From Nocardiopsis xinjiangensis YIM 90004 (GTDB lineage: Bacteria > Actinomycetota > Actinomycetes > Streptosporangiales > Streptosporangiaceae): a DNA stretch of 58,015 nt. Each line of letters starts with the position of its first letter. Position 1 is the first letter of the stretch. Of this stretch, positions 37,937-46,936 are shown piece by piece. A program made the position numbers and the translations under genes. The notes under the pieces were generated by a model that saw only the letters and a program-made list of their open reading frames with translations, did no database searches and was not told the DNA's origin. The stretch covers positions 44,386 through 102,400 of the forward strand of contig NZ_ANBE01000011.1 in assembly GCF_000341145.1 (NCBI RefSeq), given 5' to 3'.

Positions 37937-39322
37937 TCACCCCAGGATGTGGGTGGCCTCGCGCAGGCCCGAGAGCATCGCCCCGTACACGGTGGCGGAG
38001 TGCTCGACCTCGGTGGCCTCTCCCGCGAAGAAGACCCGCTCACCGATCGGCTCGGCCAGCATCGTGCGGTCGGCGTCGGAGGCCCCGACGGCCGTGTAGG
38101 AGAAGCTCCCCCGGGCGAAGGGGTCCGCCATCCAGTCGGTGATCAGGTGATCGACCGGGTCGGGTGCCTTGCGGAACATCTTGCGGATCGAGGCCATGGC
38201 GTGCTCGACGGCCTCGCCCTCCTCCATCCCCTCCAGGAATCGGGCCGCGCGCCCGCCGTTGCGGCAGATCAGGACGGGTGCGCCCAGCACACGTTGGGCG
38301 GCGTACCAATGGAACCAGGTACCCGCTTCGGTACCCAGGTGCACCAGAACCTCGGCGTCGCCCCAGAAGACCTGGTCGAAGCGCAGGAAGAGTTTCTCCA
38401 GGCGCCCGTTGCCCAGACGTTCGATCGCGCCGCTCTTCTCCCCCGGCAACCCCGGTTCGAAGTCGACCTGCCCGGCCTTGAGCACACCCAGCGGCAGGGT
38501 GAGCAGGACCCGGTCACCGGTCAGGGTCTCCTCACCTGCGGGACCCTCCACACCCACACGGACACCGTCACCGTCGTGGGAGACCGAGGTGACCGTGTGT
38601 TCCAGGCGCACGTCGAGGCCGCGTGCGAGATGATCGGTCAGCTGGTCCATCCCGTCGGGAAAGACCACGTCGTCGCCGCTGAACTCACTCATGGCGCCCA
38701 TCGCGGAGAAGGTGACCTCCTCGGGCTGGGCCCCGTGGTCGGACTCGATGAAGCGGTGGGCGATCTCCTTGGCGTCGCGGGCACGCCCGCGGAAGAGGTT
38801 GGCGTCCAGGAGGGCCTGGTCGATGCCCTCGGCCATGGACTCGCGTCTGCCGGCGCCGACGGTGGTCCAGTACATGTGTTCCTGCAGGAGGTTGACGTCC
38901 TCCATGTTGCGCCGGTGCCGGTCGAAGAGCAGTCGCCGCCCCTTGGGGTCGTAGGCGGTCTCGGTGGAGCGGTTGAAGACGGAGGTGCGCGCCCCCGTCT
39001 CCCGGACCAGGTTCGAGAGCGGGTTGCTCTCCTCGCCGTGCATCCAGGAGGCCCCGGCGTCCAGGACGGTTCCCTCCCAGTCGCGCACGGAGTGGATGCG
39101 TCCGCCGGTGCGGTCCCGTCCCTCGATCACGGTGACACGCTCACCGCCCTCGGCCAGACGGTCCGCGGCGGCCAGGCCGGCCATACCGGCGCCGACGACG
39201 AGGGTGTGTCCGTGCCCCGGGGCGGCCTCCCGGCCGCGCGGGTCGGGTTCGGTGTGCCCCGGTCGGTCGCCGGCGACCTCCTCCTCGGTGCTGTCCTCGC
39301 TGGCGTCCTCCCGGTCAGCCAT
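37937..39322 (-). CDS. flavin-containing amine oxidase
   Basis: 461 residues. FAD site TLVVGAGMAGLAAADRLAEGG near residue 40, then DRTGGRIHSV and LDAGASWMHG, and the C-terminal FAD motif ERVFFAGEATEVEHSATVYGAMLSG, as in monoamine/polyamine oxidases. An acidic 35-residue N-terminal extension precedes the FAD domain; no signal peptide. ATG 39322 has GGAGGGGGAG upstream. Likely oxidises a polyamine or other amine to aldehyde and H2O2; substrate unknown. Confidence 0.92.
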   Translation of the reverse strand: MADREDASEDSTEEEVAGDRPGHTEPDPRGREAAPGHGHTLVVGAGMAGLAAADRLAEGGERVTVIEGRDRTGGRIHSVRDWEGTVLDAGASWMHGEESNPLSNLVRETGARTSVFNRSTETAYDPKGRRLLFDRHRRNMEDVNLLQEHMYWTTVGAGRRESMAEGIDQALLDANLFRGRARDAKEIAHRFIESDHGAQPEEVTFSAMGAMSEFSGDDVVFPDGMDQLTDHLARGLDVRLEHTVTSVSHDGDGVRVGVEGPAGEETLTGDRVLLTLPLGVLKAGQVDFEPGLPGEKSGAIERLGNGRLEKLFLRFDQVFWGDAEVLVHLGTEAGTWFHWYAAQRVLGAPVLICRNGGRAARFLEGMEEGEAVEHAMASIRKMFRKAPDPVDHLITDWMADPFARGSFSYTAVGASDADRTMLAEPIGERVFFAGEATEVEHSATVYGAMLSGLREATHILG

Positions 39323-39398
39323 ACGCTCCCCCTCCGTGCTCGTGACCGACGGTGCGACCCTAAGCGCGCCCCGTGTGCTGCGTCCGGAAGACACACCC

Positions 39399-39428
39399 GG
39401 CCGGTGGGGCGTGCCCACCCCACCGGCC
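39399..39428 (-). terminator. terminator after the DUF2382 gene
   Basis: Perfect 11-bp stem GGCCGGTGGGG / CCCCACCGGCC, 8-nt loop, between the DUF2382 gene and the amine oxidase. Confidence 0.75.
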
Positions 39429-39438
39429 CGGGCCCCGG

Positions 39439-40500
39439 TCATGCCTGTGCGGGCGAGTTGCCTTCCTCGTCCTCCAGCTCGATGCGTTCGCTCAGACGCG
39501 TGCCCTGCACGCGCTCCTCATGGCTGACCATGCGCTTGCGCACGTGGACGCGTTCGACGGGGACCTGGTGTTTGGAGACCACGACCCGTTCCTCGTAGAG
39601 AGTGAAGACCTCTTCGTCCTCGGCGATGTCGGCCTCGAAGTCCTCGCCCTCCTCCACGGGCCGGCGCTCGATGTCCAGCTCCTCGTGGCGCAGGGTCACC
39701 GTCTCCTCGAAGTTCTCGTTGTCGACGTACTTGTGCAGGCGGGCCCGGCCGGTCTCCACACGTTCGACACCGAGGTCGACCTGCTCCTCGGAACGGGTCA
39801 TCGCGATGTCGTCGACGGAGTCGGACTGGGAAGGCACGGTTGCGGTCCCGGGGCCCTGCTCGGCCTCCGTGTGCCCGGTCAGAGGGACGGTGTCGGGACG
39901 CCGTGCGGTCCCGGCCTCGGTCTCACCGGGCATCCCGGTACCGGTTCTCGAGCCGTCCGGGGACATGACCCCGGGCGTGCCCGACTCGGTGATCTGGTCC
40001 TCGGTCCCGGTGGCCTCGGTGTCCGGTTCGGTGGCGGCCATCGGCGGGGCCGTCTCCGCGTGTTCGTCGCCCTCGGGCATCGAGACATCGGCCTCGGAGT
40101 ACCCGGTTCCGGGCGCCCTGCTGTCTTCGCTCTCGCGGGCCGCGGACTGCTCTCTCTCGTGCCGTCCGCCCCGCTGGTCGGGGGCCATGCCGCGTTCTGC
40201 GTAGTAGTCCCTGACCTCTGCTTCGGTCTCCGGTGAGATGTGGCTCCCCGATTCGACGTGCGGCGCGTCCTTGACGGTGGCCTTGTCGTAGGGGACCTGA
40301 AGGTCCTCCTGTTGCGGTTGGGCGCCCTGCAGCGGCACCAGGGTCTCCTTGCGCCCGAACAACCCGGTGTGCACCGAGACCCAGCTGGGTTCGTTGGTGC
40401 GGTCGTCCAGGTAGACCTGGTTGATCTTGCCGACGCTGTGCCCTTCTCCGTCCAGGAGCTGGTGTCCGATGAGGTTCTCCGGCCTGAGATCGTGTGCCAC
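39439..40500 (-). CDS. PRC-barrel / DUF2382 protein
   Basis: 353 residues. An N-terminal PRC barrel (LIGHQLLDGEGHSVGKINQVYLDD, residues 8-80), a long low-complexity acidic linker rich in Gly/Thr/Glu (about 90-240), and a C-terminal DUF2382 domain (HEELDIERRPVEEGEDF, EERVVVSKHQVPVERVHVRKRM). Such proteins resemble envelope or general stress proteins of actinobacteria and Deinococcus; function unproven. GTG 40500 has GGGGAAG 5 nt upstream. Confidence 0.88.
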   Translation of the reverse strand: MAHDLRPENLIGHQLLDGEGHSVGKINQVYLDDRTNEPSWVSVHTGLFGRKETLVPLQGAQPQQEDLQVPYDKATVKDAPHVESGSHISPETEAEVRDYYAERGMAPDQRGGRHEREQSAARESEDSRAPGTGYSEADVSMPEGDEHAETAPPMAATEPDTEATGTEDQITESGTPGVMSPDGSRTGTGMPGETEAGTARRPDTVPLTGHTEAEQGPGTATVPSQSDSVDDIAMTRSEEQVDLGVERVETGRARLHKYVDNENFEETVTLRHEELDIERRPVEEGEDFEADIAEDEEVFTLYEERVVVSKHQVPVERVHVRKRMVSHEERVQGTRLSERIELEDEEGNSPAQA

Positions 40501-40708
40501 GGTCTTCCCCGTTCTTGGATGGTTCACGGGACTGGAGCGCCTGCGGGTCGCCCCCCGCCGGTGGCGGACGCCCCGAGGGGTCGCCCGCTCCGCACTGGGC
40601 GGTCTCATACCCGTAACTACCAGGAACGACGATGCCGGGCCCACAGTATGGGGAGAACCCATGCCCAACCTTGACGCGCACTTGGGCGGGCGCGGACGCG
40701 CACACGGG

Positions 40709-40744
40709 CGCGCCCGCCGCCGGAGGGGGCCGGCGGCGGGCGCG
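40709..40744 (-). terminator. strong terminator after thyX
   Basis: Perfect 15-bp stem CGCGCCCGCCGCCGG / CCGGCGGCGGGCGCG, 6-nt loop, 20 nt beyond the thyX stop. Confidence 0.85.
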
Positions 40745-40763
40745 TGGATCGTGGGACGAAGGC

Positions 40764-41561
40764 TCAGACCTTGCGCCACTCGGGCACCCAGGACCCGTCC
40801 TCCACCGTGTAGTCGCCGAACAGCGCCGGGGCCTCCTCCTTCAGGGTGCTCCCGATGCGGTCGAACAGCAGGCGGATCTCCTCTTCGGCCCCGGGAGCGG
40901 TACGGGCCTCGAGGGCGTGGCGCAGGGTGCGCACGTTGGCGGTCCACACCAGGCCGGTGGCCACGCCCTCGGGGGCGAAACGGCGCATGAAGGAGGTCTT
41001 GTGTTTCTTCTCCGAGAATTTGACCCCGTCGTCGTCCAGACCGAAGTGCTCGGCCATCCAGAACTGGAACTCTTCCATCTTCCCGAGCATCTCGGTGGCG
41101 CGTTCCATGAGCTCGGGGTCGTCCTCGGCCCAGTCGGGGAACCAGAACGGCAGGTCGGTCAGGCGCACGAAGCGCAGCGACTCCTGGGAGACGGCGACGC
41201 CGGGGCGGTGCCTGATGAGCTCATGGGTGAGCACGCGGGAGACGTTGTGGAGCACGAAGCTGAAGCTGATGTGTTCCAGGACCGAACCGTGCATGCTGCG
41301 CAGGAGATTGCCCAGGTAGGCGTCCTGGTCGGTGCGCACGCGCGTGACGTTGGGGTTCAGGCCCGGCTCCCAGGAGCGGTAGCACAGGCGGCCCGCGAAC
41401 TCGGCGAGGTTCTGCGGGTCGTTGAGGTGGGTGTCGAGCTCACCGCGGTCGAACCGCTCCAGCCACGCTTGGCCCCCGACCTCCTCGAGGTAGTCGGTGA
41501 TCGCCTCGTAGTCCACCTGCGGACGCGCGACCAGTCGTACCTGCGGCTCGACCCTCTGCAC
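40764..41561 (-). CDS. thyX: flavin-dependent thymidylate synthase ThyX
   Basis: 265 residues. Makes dTMP from dUMP using FAD, NADPH and methylene-tetrahydrofolate. The ThyX signature RHRPGVAVSQESLRF is present, with SMHGSVLEHISFSFVLHNVSR and TGLVWTANVRTLRHALEAR. GTG 41561 has GGGAGG 6 nt upstream; longer frames to the left lack one. Confidence 0.97.
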   Translation of the reverse strand: MQRVEPQVRLVARPQVDYEAITDYLEEVGGQAWLERFDRGELDTHLNDPQNLAEFAGRLCYRSWEPGLNPNVTRVRTDQDAYLGNLLRSMHGSVLEHISFSFVLHNVSRVLTHELIRHRPGVAVSQESLRFVRLTDLPFWFPDWAEDDPELMERATEMLGKMEEFQFWMAEHFGLDDDGVKFSEKKHKTSFMRRFAPEGVATGLVWTANVRTLRHALEARTAPGAEEEIRLLFDRIGSTLKEEAPALFGDYTVEDGSWVPEWRKV

Positions 41562-41735
41562 GGTTTGCCTCCCGTTGATACTCCCCCCGCTCCGGGCACG
41601 CGTGAGTGCCGTGACCTGCTTCTTGTCAGGGCACGGTTGCACGAGTGGGGCGGGGCTGAACAGCCACGTACGAGGGTACACGGCTGCGGCCCCGGGCCCG
41701 CCCCGCCCGATCGTGGGCCCGGGGCCGACAGGGCC

Positions 41736-41876
41736 TCAGAAGCCGTAGAAGTAGCCCGGGGTGAGGGCGAGTCCGATGACGATGAGGACGATGCCCCACA
41801 GGAGTTGTCCTCGGATCACCCCGAGCACGCCGGAGACGAGAACGATGATTCCGAGAATCGTCAGCAGGAGTCCCAT
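41736..41876 (-). CDS. 46-residue membrane peptide
   Basis: MGLLLTILGIIVLVSGVLGV then one short polar link (IRGQLL) and a second hydrophobic span ending LALTPGYFYGF: two helices and an aromatic tail. AGAGGG upstream of ATG 41876. It resembles the very small hydrophobic proteins ending in a PG-Y/F motif that are common in actinobacteria. Function unknown. Lies between thyX and trpE on the same strand. Confidence 0.7.
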   Translation of the reverse strand: MGLLLTILGIIVLVSGVLGVIRGQLLWGIVLIVIGLALTPGYFYGF

Positions 41877-41905
41877 GCCCGCCCTCTGTCCGGGTCACGG
41901 GGCGA

Positions 41906-44164
41906 TCAAACACGGCCCGAGGTCGGAAAACGTGCTGTCGGCCCTCGCCGGCGCGCCGAACGCAGGGTGCGGGCCACGATCTCCTCGCCCACCCCGGCGG
42001 TGAGGATCGACTCGGGGTGGAACTGCACCGCGGACCATCCGGTGGCCGGGTCCTCGATCCCCATGACGATCGGCCCCTCCCCGGCCCCGCCCTCCAGCAC
42101 GGCGGTGACCTCATAGCCCTTGACCAGATCGGGAAGCGTGTAGGTGGAGTGGTAGCGCGCGGCGGGGAAGCGCTCGTCCTCGCCCAGTCCGCTCAGCAGC
42201 GTCCCGCCGGAGACCCGGACCTGCCCGGGTTTGCCGTGCACCGGTTCCTCCAGGGTGCGCAGCTCGCCGCCGGCGTGCTCGACCATGCCCTGCAGGCCCA
42301 GGCACACGCCCAGGACCGGCAGTTCTCGGGCGGCCAGCGCGTCGAGCAGCTCGTTCATGCCGAAATCGCTCGGCAGTCCCGGTCCCGGGGAGAGCACCAC
42401 CAGGTCGGGGTCCAGCCGGTCCAGGAGCTCGGGGCCGAGCCCGTAGCGCACGGTCGTGACCTCGGCCCCGTGGCGGCGCACGTAGTCGGCAAGGGTGTTG
42501 ACGAAGGAGTCCTCGTGGTCGACGAGCAGGACCCGCATCCCCTCGCCCGCAGGCGCCGGGGCGGGTTCGGGCACGGCCTGTGCGGGTGCGGCCTGCGCGG
42601 GGTCGCGGTCGGCCTCCTCCCCCAGGGCGAGGGTCTCCATGAGCGCCCTGGCCTTGAGGAGGGTCTCCCGTTCCTCGGCCTCGGGGTCGGAGTCGTAGAG
42701 CAGGGTGGCGCCGGTGCGCACCGAAGCGACCCCGTCGCGGATGTGGGCAGTGCGCAGGGTCAGGCCGGTGTTCATGGAACCGTCGAAGTTGAGGGCACCG
42801 ACCGCGCCCCCGTACCAGCGCCGGGGGCTGGACTCGTTCTGTTCGATGAAGCGCATCGCCCAGGTCTTGGGGGCCCCGGTGACGGTTACCGCCCACATGT
42901 GGGTGAGGAAGGCGTCCAGGGCGTCGAAGTCGCGGCGCAGGGTGCCCTCGATGTGGTCGACGGTGTGGATCAGGCGCGAGTACATCTCGATCTGCCGGCG
43001 TCCGATGACACGCACGCTGCCCGGTTCGCACACCCGGGACTTGTCGTTGCGGTCGACGTCGGTGCACATGGTCAGCTCGGACTTCTCCTTGTCCGAGGAC
43101 AGCAGTTCCTGGATGTTCTCGGCATCGCCCAGGGCGTCCTCGCCGCGGCGGATGGTTCCCGAGATCGGGCAGGTCTCCACCCGCTGTCCTTCTCCGGGCC
43201 GCCCGCTGACGCGCACGAACATCTCCGGGGAGGCCCCGACCAGGTACTCGCCCGCGCCGAGGTTGAAGAAGAACTCGTAGGGGGCAGGGTTGCGCTCGCG
43301 CAGCATTTCGTAGAAGCGGGCGGGCGAGGAGCAGCGGGCGTAGTTGCGGTGGCCGGGCACGACCTCGAACAGGTCGCCGCGGCGGAAACGTTCCTTGGCG
43401 CGGGCGACCACCCGGGCGTAGGAGCCGGGTTCGGGACCGGCCGGGACCTGGGCGGCGCGCACGGGCGGTGTGGGGCCGGTGTGCCTGGCCAGGCCCTCGG
43501 TGCTCGCCTCGGCGCGGGTGCCCTCGCCGGGGACGGTGAACTCGTATGTGTAGCGCACACACGTCTCGCGCTTGCGGTCGCGGACCACGATCGCGTCGGG
43601 CAGGTGCAGGACGAGGTCGCGGTCCCCGGGGTCGCGGGCGATGTGGCGCTCGACCGGTTCGAACTGGAAGGCGAGGTCGTATCCGAAGGCACCGTAGAGC
43701 CCGAGGTTGGGGTCCTGGGGGCTGGACATGGCCTCGATCAGGGCGCGCACGGCGGTGAAGACGCTGGGGCGGCGGCTGCGCTCCTCCTCGGTGAAGAAGG
43801 CGCCGGGGTCGGGCTCGGGGACGGTGAGTGCGGCCCGGTCCTCGGTGCTGGTGTGCAGCGGGGCGACGGTGGTCAGCGCCTGGGCCAGGACGGGCAGCAG
43901 GACCCGGCCGCGTTCGTTGAGGGCCTCGACGGTGACGTCGCGGTCGCGGGTGGAGACCTCGACGCAGGGGTCGACGTAGCCCAGGTGCCAGCGGTCGTAG
44001 CGGCCCGGATACTCCATGCCGGAGGAGAGGACGCCCCCTCGGCGGTGCTCGACGTCCTGTACGAGCTGGGTGAGGACGTCGGGCTCGCACGGGGCGGCGT
44101 GGCGGTGGACGGTGACCCCGCCCCGGGTGCGGTGGGTGCTGGTGTGCTCGTGGCTGGGCTTCAC
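41906..44164 (-). CDS. trpE: fused anthranilate synthase TrpEG
   Basis: 752 residues. Converts chorismate and glutamine to anthranilate. The TrpE part (about 1-500) holds FEVVPGHRNYARCSSPARFYE, CPISGTIRRGEDALGD, TDVDRNDKSRVC and AVTVTGAPKTWAMRFIE; the glutamine amidotransferase part (about 540-740) holds LVVLSPGPGLPSDFG, nucleophile Cys in GVCLGLQGMVEH, and VQFHPESIL. Fused TrpEG forms occur in Rhizobium and some Streptomyces. GTG 44164 has AAAGGA 6 nt upstream. Preceded by a trp leader peptide and attenuator, which supports a tryptophan role over PabB or phenazine enzymes. Confidence 0.95.
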   Translation of the reverse strand: MKPSHEHTSTHRTRGGVTVHRHAAPCEPDVLTQLVQDVEHRRGGVLSSGMEYPGRYDRWHLGYVDPCVEVSTRDRDVTVEALNERGRVLLPVLAQALTTVAPLHTSTEDRAALTVPEPDPGAFFTEEERSRRPSVFTAVRALIEAMSSPQDPNLGLYGAFGYDLAFQFEPVERHIARDPGDRDLVLHLPDAIVVRDRKRETCVRYTYEFTVPGEGTRAEASTEGLARHTGPTPPVRAAQVPAGPEPGSYARVVARAKERFRRGDLFEVVPGHRNYARCSSPARFYEMLRERNPAPYEFFFNLGAGEYLVGASPEMFVRVSGRPGEGQRVETCPISGTIRRGEDALGDAENIQELLSSDKEKSELTMCTDVDRNDKSRVCEPGSVRVIGRRQIEMYSRLIHTVDHIEGTLRRDFDALDAFLTHMWAVTVTGAPKTWAMRFIEQNESSPRRWYGGAVGALNFDGSMNTGLTLRTAHIRDGVASVRTGATLLYDSDPEAEERETLLKARALMETLALGEEADRDPAQAAPAQAVPEPAPAPAGEGMRVLLVDHEDSFVNTLADYVRRHGAEVTTVRYGLGPELLDRLDPDLVVLSPGPGLPSDFGMNELLDALAARELPVLGVCLGLQGMVEHAGGELRTLEEPVHGKPGQVRVSGGTLLSGLGEDERFPAARYHSTYTLPDLVKGYEVTAVLEGGAGEGPIVMGIEDPATGWSAVQFHPESILTAGVGEEIVARTLRSARRRGPTARFPTSGRV

Positions 44165-44224
44165 GGGCGGTCCTTTGCGGAAGCTGGTCGGGGACCGCGC
44201 GACCGGGGCCGTGGACACGAAGAA

Positions 44225-44295
44225 CGACCGCCGGTACGGGGCGGTCGCTGTCTCGGGTGTACGCGAACTCCTCGAGCGCCGCCTAGAGGCGGCGC
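44225..44295 (-). promoter_or_regulatory. trp attenuator
   Basis: Transcribed on the minus strand, four segments in order: 1 GCGCCGCC (44295-44288 region), 2 GGCGGCGC (44283-44276), 3 CGACCGCC (44247-44240), 4 GGCGGTCG (44232-44225). 1:2 is a perfect pause hairpin spanning the leader stop codon. 3:4 is an 8-bp terminator followed by TTCTTCGTG. 2 can also pair with 3 (GGCGG with CCGCC, then GC with GC), giving an antiterminator. A ribosome stalled at the two Trp codons would cover segment 1. Confidence 0.85.
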
Positions 44296-44324
44296 CACCA
44301 CTGGGTGGGGTTCACGTTTGCCAT
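44283..44324 (-). CDS. trpL: trp leader peptide
   Basis: 13 residues, MANVNPTQWWRRL, with tandem Trp codons just before the stop. It lies 119 nt upstream of trpE, inside the attenuator. TACACT ends 7 nt before the ATG, so transcription should begin at or next to it and the leader is probably leaderless; no Shine-Dalgarno is seen. Confidence 0.85.
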   Translation of the reverse strand: MANVNPTQWWRRL

Positions 44325-44331
44325 GGCCACG

Positions 44332-44337
44332 AGTGTA
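44332..44337 (-). promoter_or_regulatory. trpL-trpE -10 box
   Basis: TACACT on the minus strand, 7 nt before the trpL ATG. No good -35; TCCCCA sits at the right distance. Divergent to the helD promoter about 100 nt away. Confidence 0.5.
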
Positions 44338-44436
44338 ACCGCTGTGCGCAGTGGTGGGGAGAGGGGCGCGGGCGTGAGTCGCGCGGGCAGGGCGAGCACA
44401 CAGAGCACGGACCTGGGCACAGGGCACATAAAAAGG

Positions 44437-44478
44437 AGAGCTCCGTGCTAGAATACGGAGCTCTTCAGCTCAGAAGAG
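44437..44478 (+). promoter_or_regulatory. helD promoter inside a perfect dyad
   Basis: AGAGCTCCGT (44437-44446) and ACGGAGCTCT (44455-44464) flank GCTAGAAT, which contains the -10 candidate TAGAAT (44449-44454). A repressor bound to the arms would cover the -10. Just downstream CTCTTC (44461-44466) can pair with GAAGAG (44473-44478). The surrounding bases are unusually AT-rich. No clear -35. Confidence 0.55.
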
Positions 44479-44517
44479 ATGATTTCACATCTATTCCACG
44501 GTCAGGATATCACGCTC

Positions 44518-46830
44518 ATGAACCACGGTCAATCAGACGCCGAGAGCACCGTCAGCGCCTCCGCGGAACACACGGCCCTGGCCACCGAACAGGCCCGGGT
44601 CGACCGGATGTACCGGCGCCTGGACGAGCTGCGGGAGAACACCGAGGGCCGGCTCGCCGAGGCCCACGCCCAGGATCGCACCGGGTACGCAGCACTGGAG
44701 GAGCGCGAGACCCGCGTCTTCGAGCAGAGCCGGCGCCGCGCACAGCTCGGTTCGGTCGAGGAAGGGCTGTGCTTCGGCCGCATCGACCTGGCCCACCCCG
44801 GCGAGGACGAGACCGAGGCCCGTTACGTGGGCCGCATCGGCCTGCGTGATTCCGAGTACGAGACGATCCTGGTGGACTGGCGCGCCCCCGCCGCGCGCCC
44901 CTTCTACGCGGCGACCCCGTTCGACACCCAGGGCGTGACCCGCCGCCGCAGCCTGCGGGTGCGCCGGCGCCGGGTGGTGGGCCTGGACGACGACGTGCTC
45001 GACCCCGAGCGGCTCTCGGAGTCCGAACGCAACGGGCTGGTCGGCGAGGCCGCCTTGCTGGACTCGTTGCAGCGCGGGCGCACCGGGCGCATGGGCGACA
45101 TCGTGGCGACCATCCAGGCCGAGCAGGACCGGGTCATCCGTGCTCCGCTGTCGGGGATCATGGTGGTCCAGGGCGGCCCGGGCACCGGCAAGACCGTGGC
45201 GGCCCTGCACCGTGCCGCCTACCTGCTCTACACCCATCGCAGGGTCCTGGAGCGGCGCGGTGTGCTGGTGCTGGGGCCCAACCCGGCGTTCCTGCGCTAC
45301 ATCGGCGACGTCCTGCCCGCCCTGGGCGAGAGCGAGGCGGTCATGCGCACCCTCGGCGAGCTCGTGCCCGGGGTGAGCGCCACCGAACACGAGGACCACG
45401 AGCGTGCCCGGGTCAAGGGGTCGGTGCGGATGGTCGACCTGGTGCGGGCGGCGGTCCGGGACCATCAGCGCACCCCCGAGCAGGCCTTCGGCACCGGGGA
45501 CCTGCACGTGGCCACCGACGCCGGCACGGTGACCGTGCCCGGCGCCACCTGCACACACGTGTTGGAGACCGCGCGCGGCCTGGGCCTGGCGCACAACGTC
45601 GCCCGCAAGTACGTGGTCACCACCCTGCTGCAGGAGCTCGCCCGCGCCGAGTCGCACCTGCTCGAACGGCCGGTGGACGAGGAGGACCTGCCGTTCCTGG
45701 CCGAGCGGCTCTGGTTCGAGGACCCGGTCCACACGGCGTTGGAGGCCCTGTGGCCGTACTTGACGGCGCAGCAGTTGCTCGACGGTCTCTGGAGCGATGC
45801 CCGGGCCCTGGAACGTGCGGGCGAAAGCGCTGGGCTCTCGGCACACGAGCGTGTGCTGCTGGCCCGGGAGAGCGGAGCGCCCTTCACCGTCGAGGACGTT
45901 CCGCTCCTGGACGAGGCGGCCGAACTGTTGGGCGAGGACAACAGCGCCGAGCAGGCGGCCGAGCGGCGCAGGCGGGCAGAGCAGGAGGAGGAGATCCGTT
46001 ACGCCCAGGGCGCCCTGGAGGCCACCGGGATGCACGAGGACAACCGGATCGAGGTCGCCGACTTCGCCGCTTTCCACCACGGCGGCGGCCCCGAGCGCAC
46101 CACCGCAGAGCGGGCCGGGGCCGATCGTGAGTGGGCCTACGGGCACGCCGTGGTCGACGAGGCCCAGGAGCTGTCCGCGATGGGCTGGCGCGCCGTCGTG
46201 CGGCGGGTGCCGACCCGGTCGTTGACGGTGGTGGGCGACCTGGCCCAGACCGGTGGCGCGGGCGGGGCGGGCTCCTGGACCCAGGCGTTGGAGCACCACG
46301 CCCCGGGCAAGGTGCACGTGGAGCACCTGCGCGTCAACTACCGCACCCCCGCTCCGATCATGGCGGTGGCCGCGGACGTGCTGGCCCGGGCCGAACCGGG
46401 GCAGGAGCCGCCCGAGTCGGTACGGACCGAGGGGGAGGCCCCTCGCGCCGTCGCGTTGGAAGGCCCCTGGGCGGAGGCACTTCCGGGGTTGGTCGAGGAG
46501 GAGCTCGCCGAGCTCGGTGAGGGGCGTCTGGCGCTGATCACCGCGGACCGGCTGGTCGAGGGGGTCGCCATGGCCGTGCCCGGCGCGGCTCGTCCGGCGC
46601 CGGGGCGCGATGCGCTGTCCCAGGAGGTGGTGGCCCTGACCGCGACCGAGGCCAAGGGGCTCGAGTTCGATTCGGTGATCGTGGTCGAGCCGGGGACGGT
46701 GCTGGAGCAGCCGCGCGGGGCCAACGACCTGTACGTGGGTGTCACCCGTGCCACGCGGCGTCTGACAGTGGCGCACTCGGATGGACTGCCCTCGGTGTTG
46801 AACCGGTTGCGGGAGAGAGCGGAAGTGTGA
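44518..46830 (+). CDS. helD: HelD-type RNA polymerase-recycling ATPase
   Basis: 770 residues. UvrD/Rep-like superfamily 1 ATPase that removes stalled RNA polymerase from DNA; actinobacterial relatives can also protect against rifamycins. The N-terminal coiled coil is TEQARVDRMYRRLDELRENTEG; Walker A is GGPGTGKTVAALHR; the late helicase motifs are AVVDEAQELSAMGW, GDLAQTGG, VEHLRVNYRTPAPI, LTATEAKGLEFDSV and LYVGVTRATRRL. ATG 44518 is preferred (TCAGGAT upstream); ATG 44479 has its ribosome site in a hairpin. I do not see a rifamycin-associated element. Confidence 0.92.
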   Translation: MNHGQSDAESTVSASAEHTALATEQARVDRMYRRLDELRENTEGRLAEAHAQDRTGYAALEERETRVFEQSRRRAQLGSVEEGLCFGRIDLAHPGEDETEARYVGRIGLRDSEYETILVDWRAPAARPFYAATPFDTQGVTRRRSLRVRRRRVVGLDDDVLDPERLSESERNGLVGEAALLDSLQRGRTGRMGDIVATIQAEQDRVIRAPLSGIMVVQGGPGTGKTVAALHRAAYLLYTHRRVLERRGVLVLGPNPAFLRYIGDVLPALGESEAVMRTLGELVPGVSATEHEDHERARVKGSVRMVDLVRAAVRDHQRTPEQAFGTGDLHVATDAGTVTVPGATCTHVLETARGLGLAHNVARKYVVTTLLQELARAESHLLERPVDEEDLPFLAERLWFEDPVHTALEALWPYLTAQQLLDGLWSDARALERAGESAGLSAHERVLLARESGAPFTVEDVPLLDEAAELLGEDNSAEQAAERRRRAEQEEEIRYAQGALEATGMHEDNRIEVADFAAFHHGGGPERTTAERAGADREWAYGHAVVDEAQELSAMGWRAVVRRVPTRSLTVVGDLAQTGGAGGAGSWTQALEHHAPGKVHVEHLRVNYRTPAPIMAVAADVLARAEPGQEPPESVRTEGEAPRAVALEGPWAEALPGLVEEELAELGEGRLALITADRLVEGVAMAVPGAARPAPGRDALSQEVVALTATEAKGLEFDSVIVVEPGTVLEQPRGANDLYVGVTRATRRLTVAHSDGLPSVLNRLRERAEV

Positions 46831-46845
46831 TCCACGAACAGGCCG

Positions 46846-46889
46846 GAGCGCTCCGGAAAGCCCTGCGTGTACGGGACTCCGGGGCGCTC
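46846..46889 (+). terminator. terminator after helD
   Basis: GAGCGCTCCGGA pairs with TCCGGGGCGCTC (11 of 12), starting 16 nt after the stop. The left arm also contains a 14-bp palindrome (46843-46856). Confidence 0.6.
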
Positions 46890-46936
46890 TCAGGGCTCTG
46901 GCACGGCTCTGGCCTGTGAACTTATGTGCACGGGCG

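Noticed and set aside
44331..44520. Looked for a rifamycin-associated element upstream of helD
   Set aside because: The only strong dyad is AGAGCTCCGT/ACGGAGCTCT, which does not resemble the element as I remember it.
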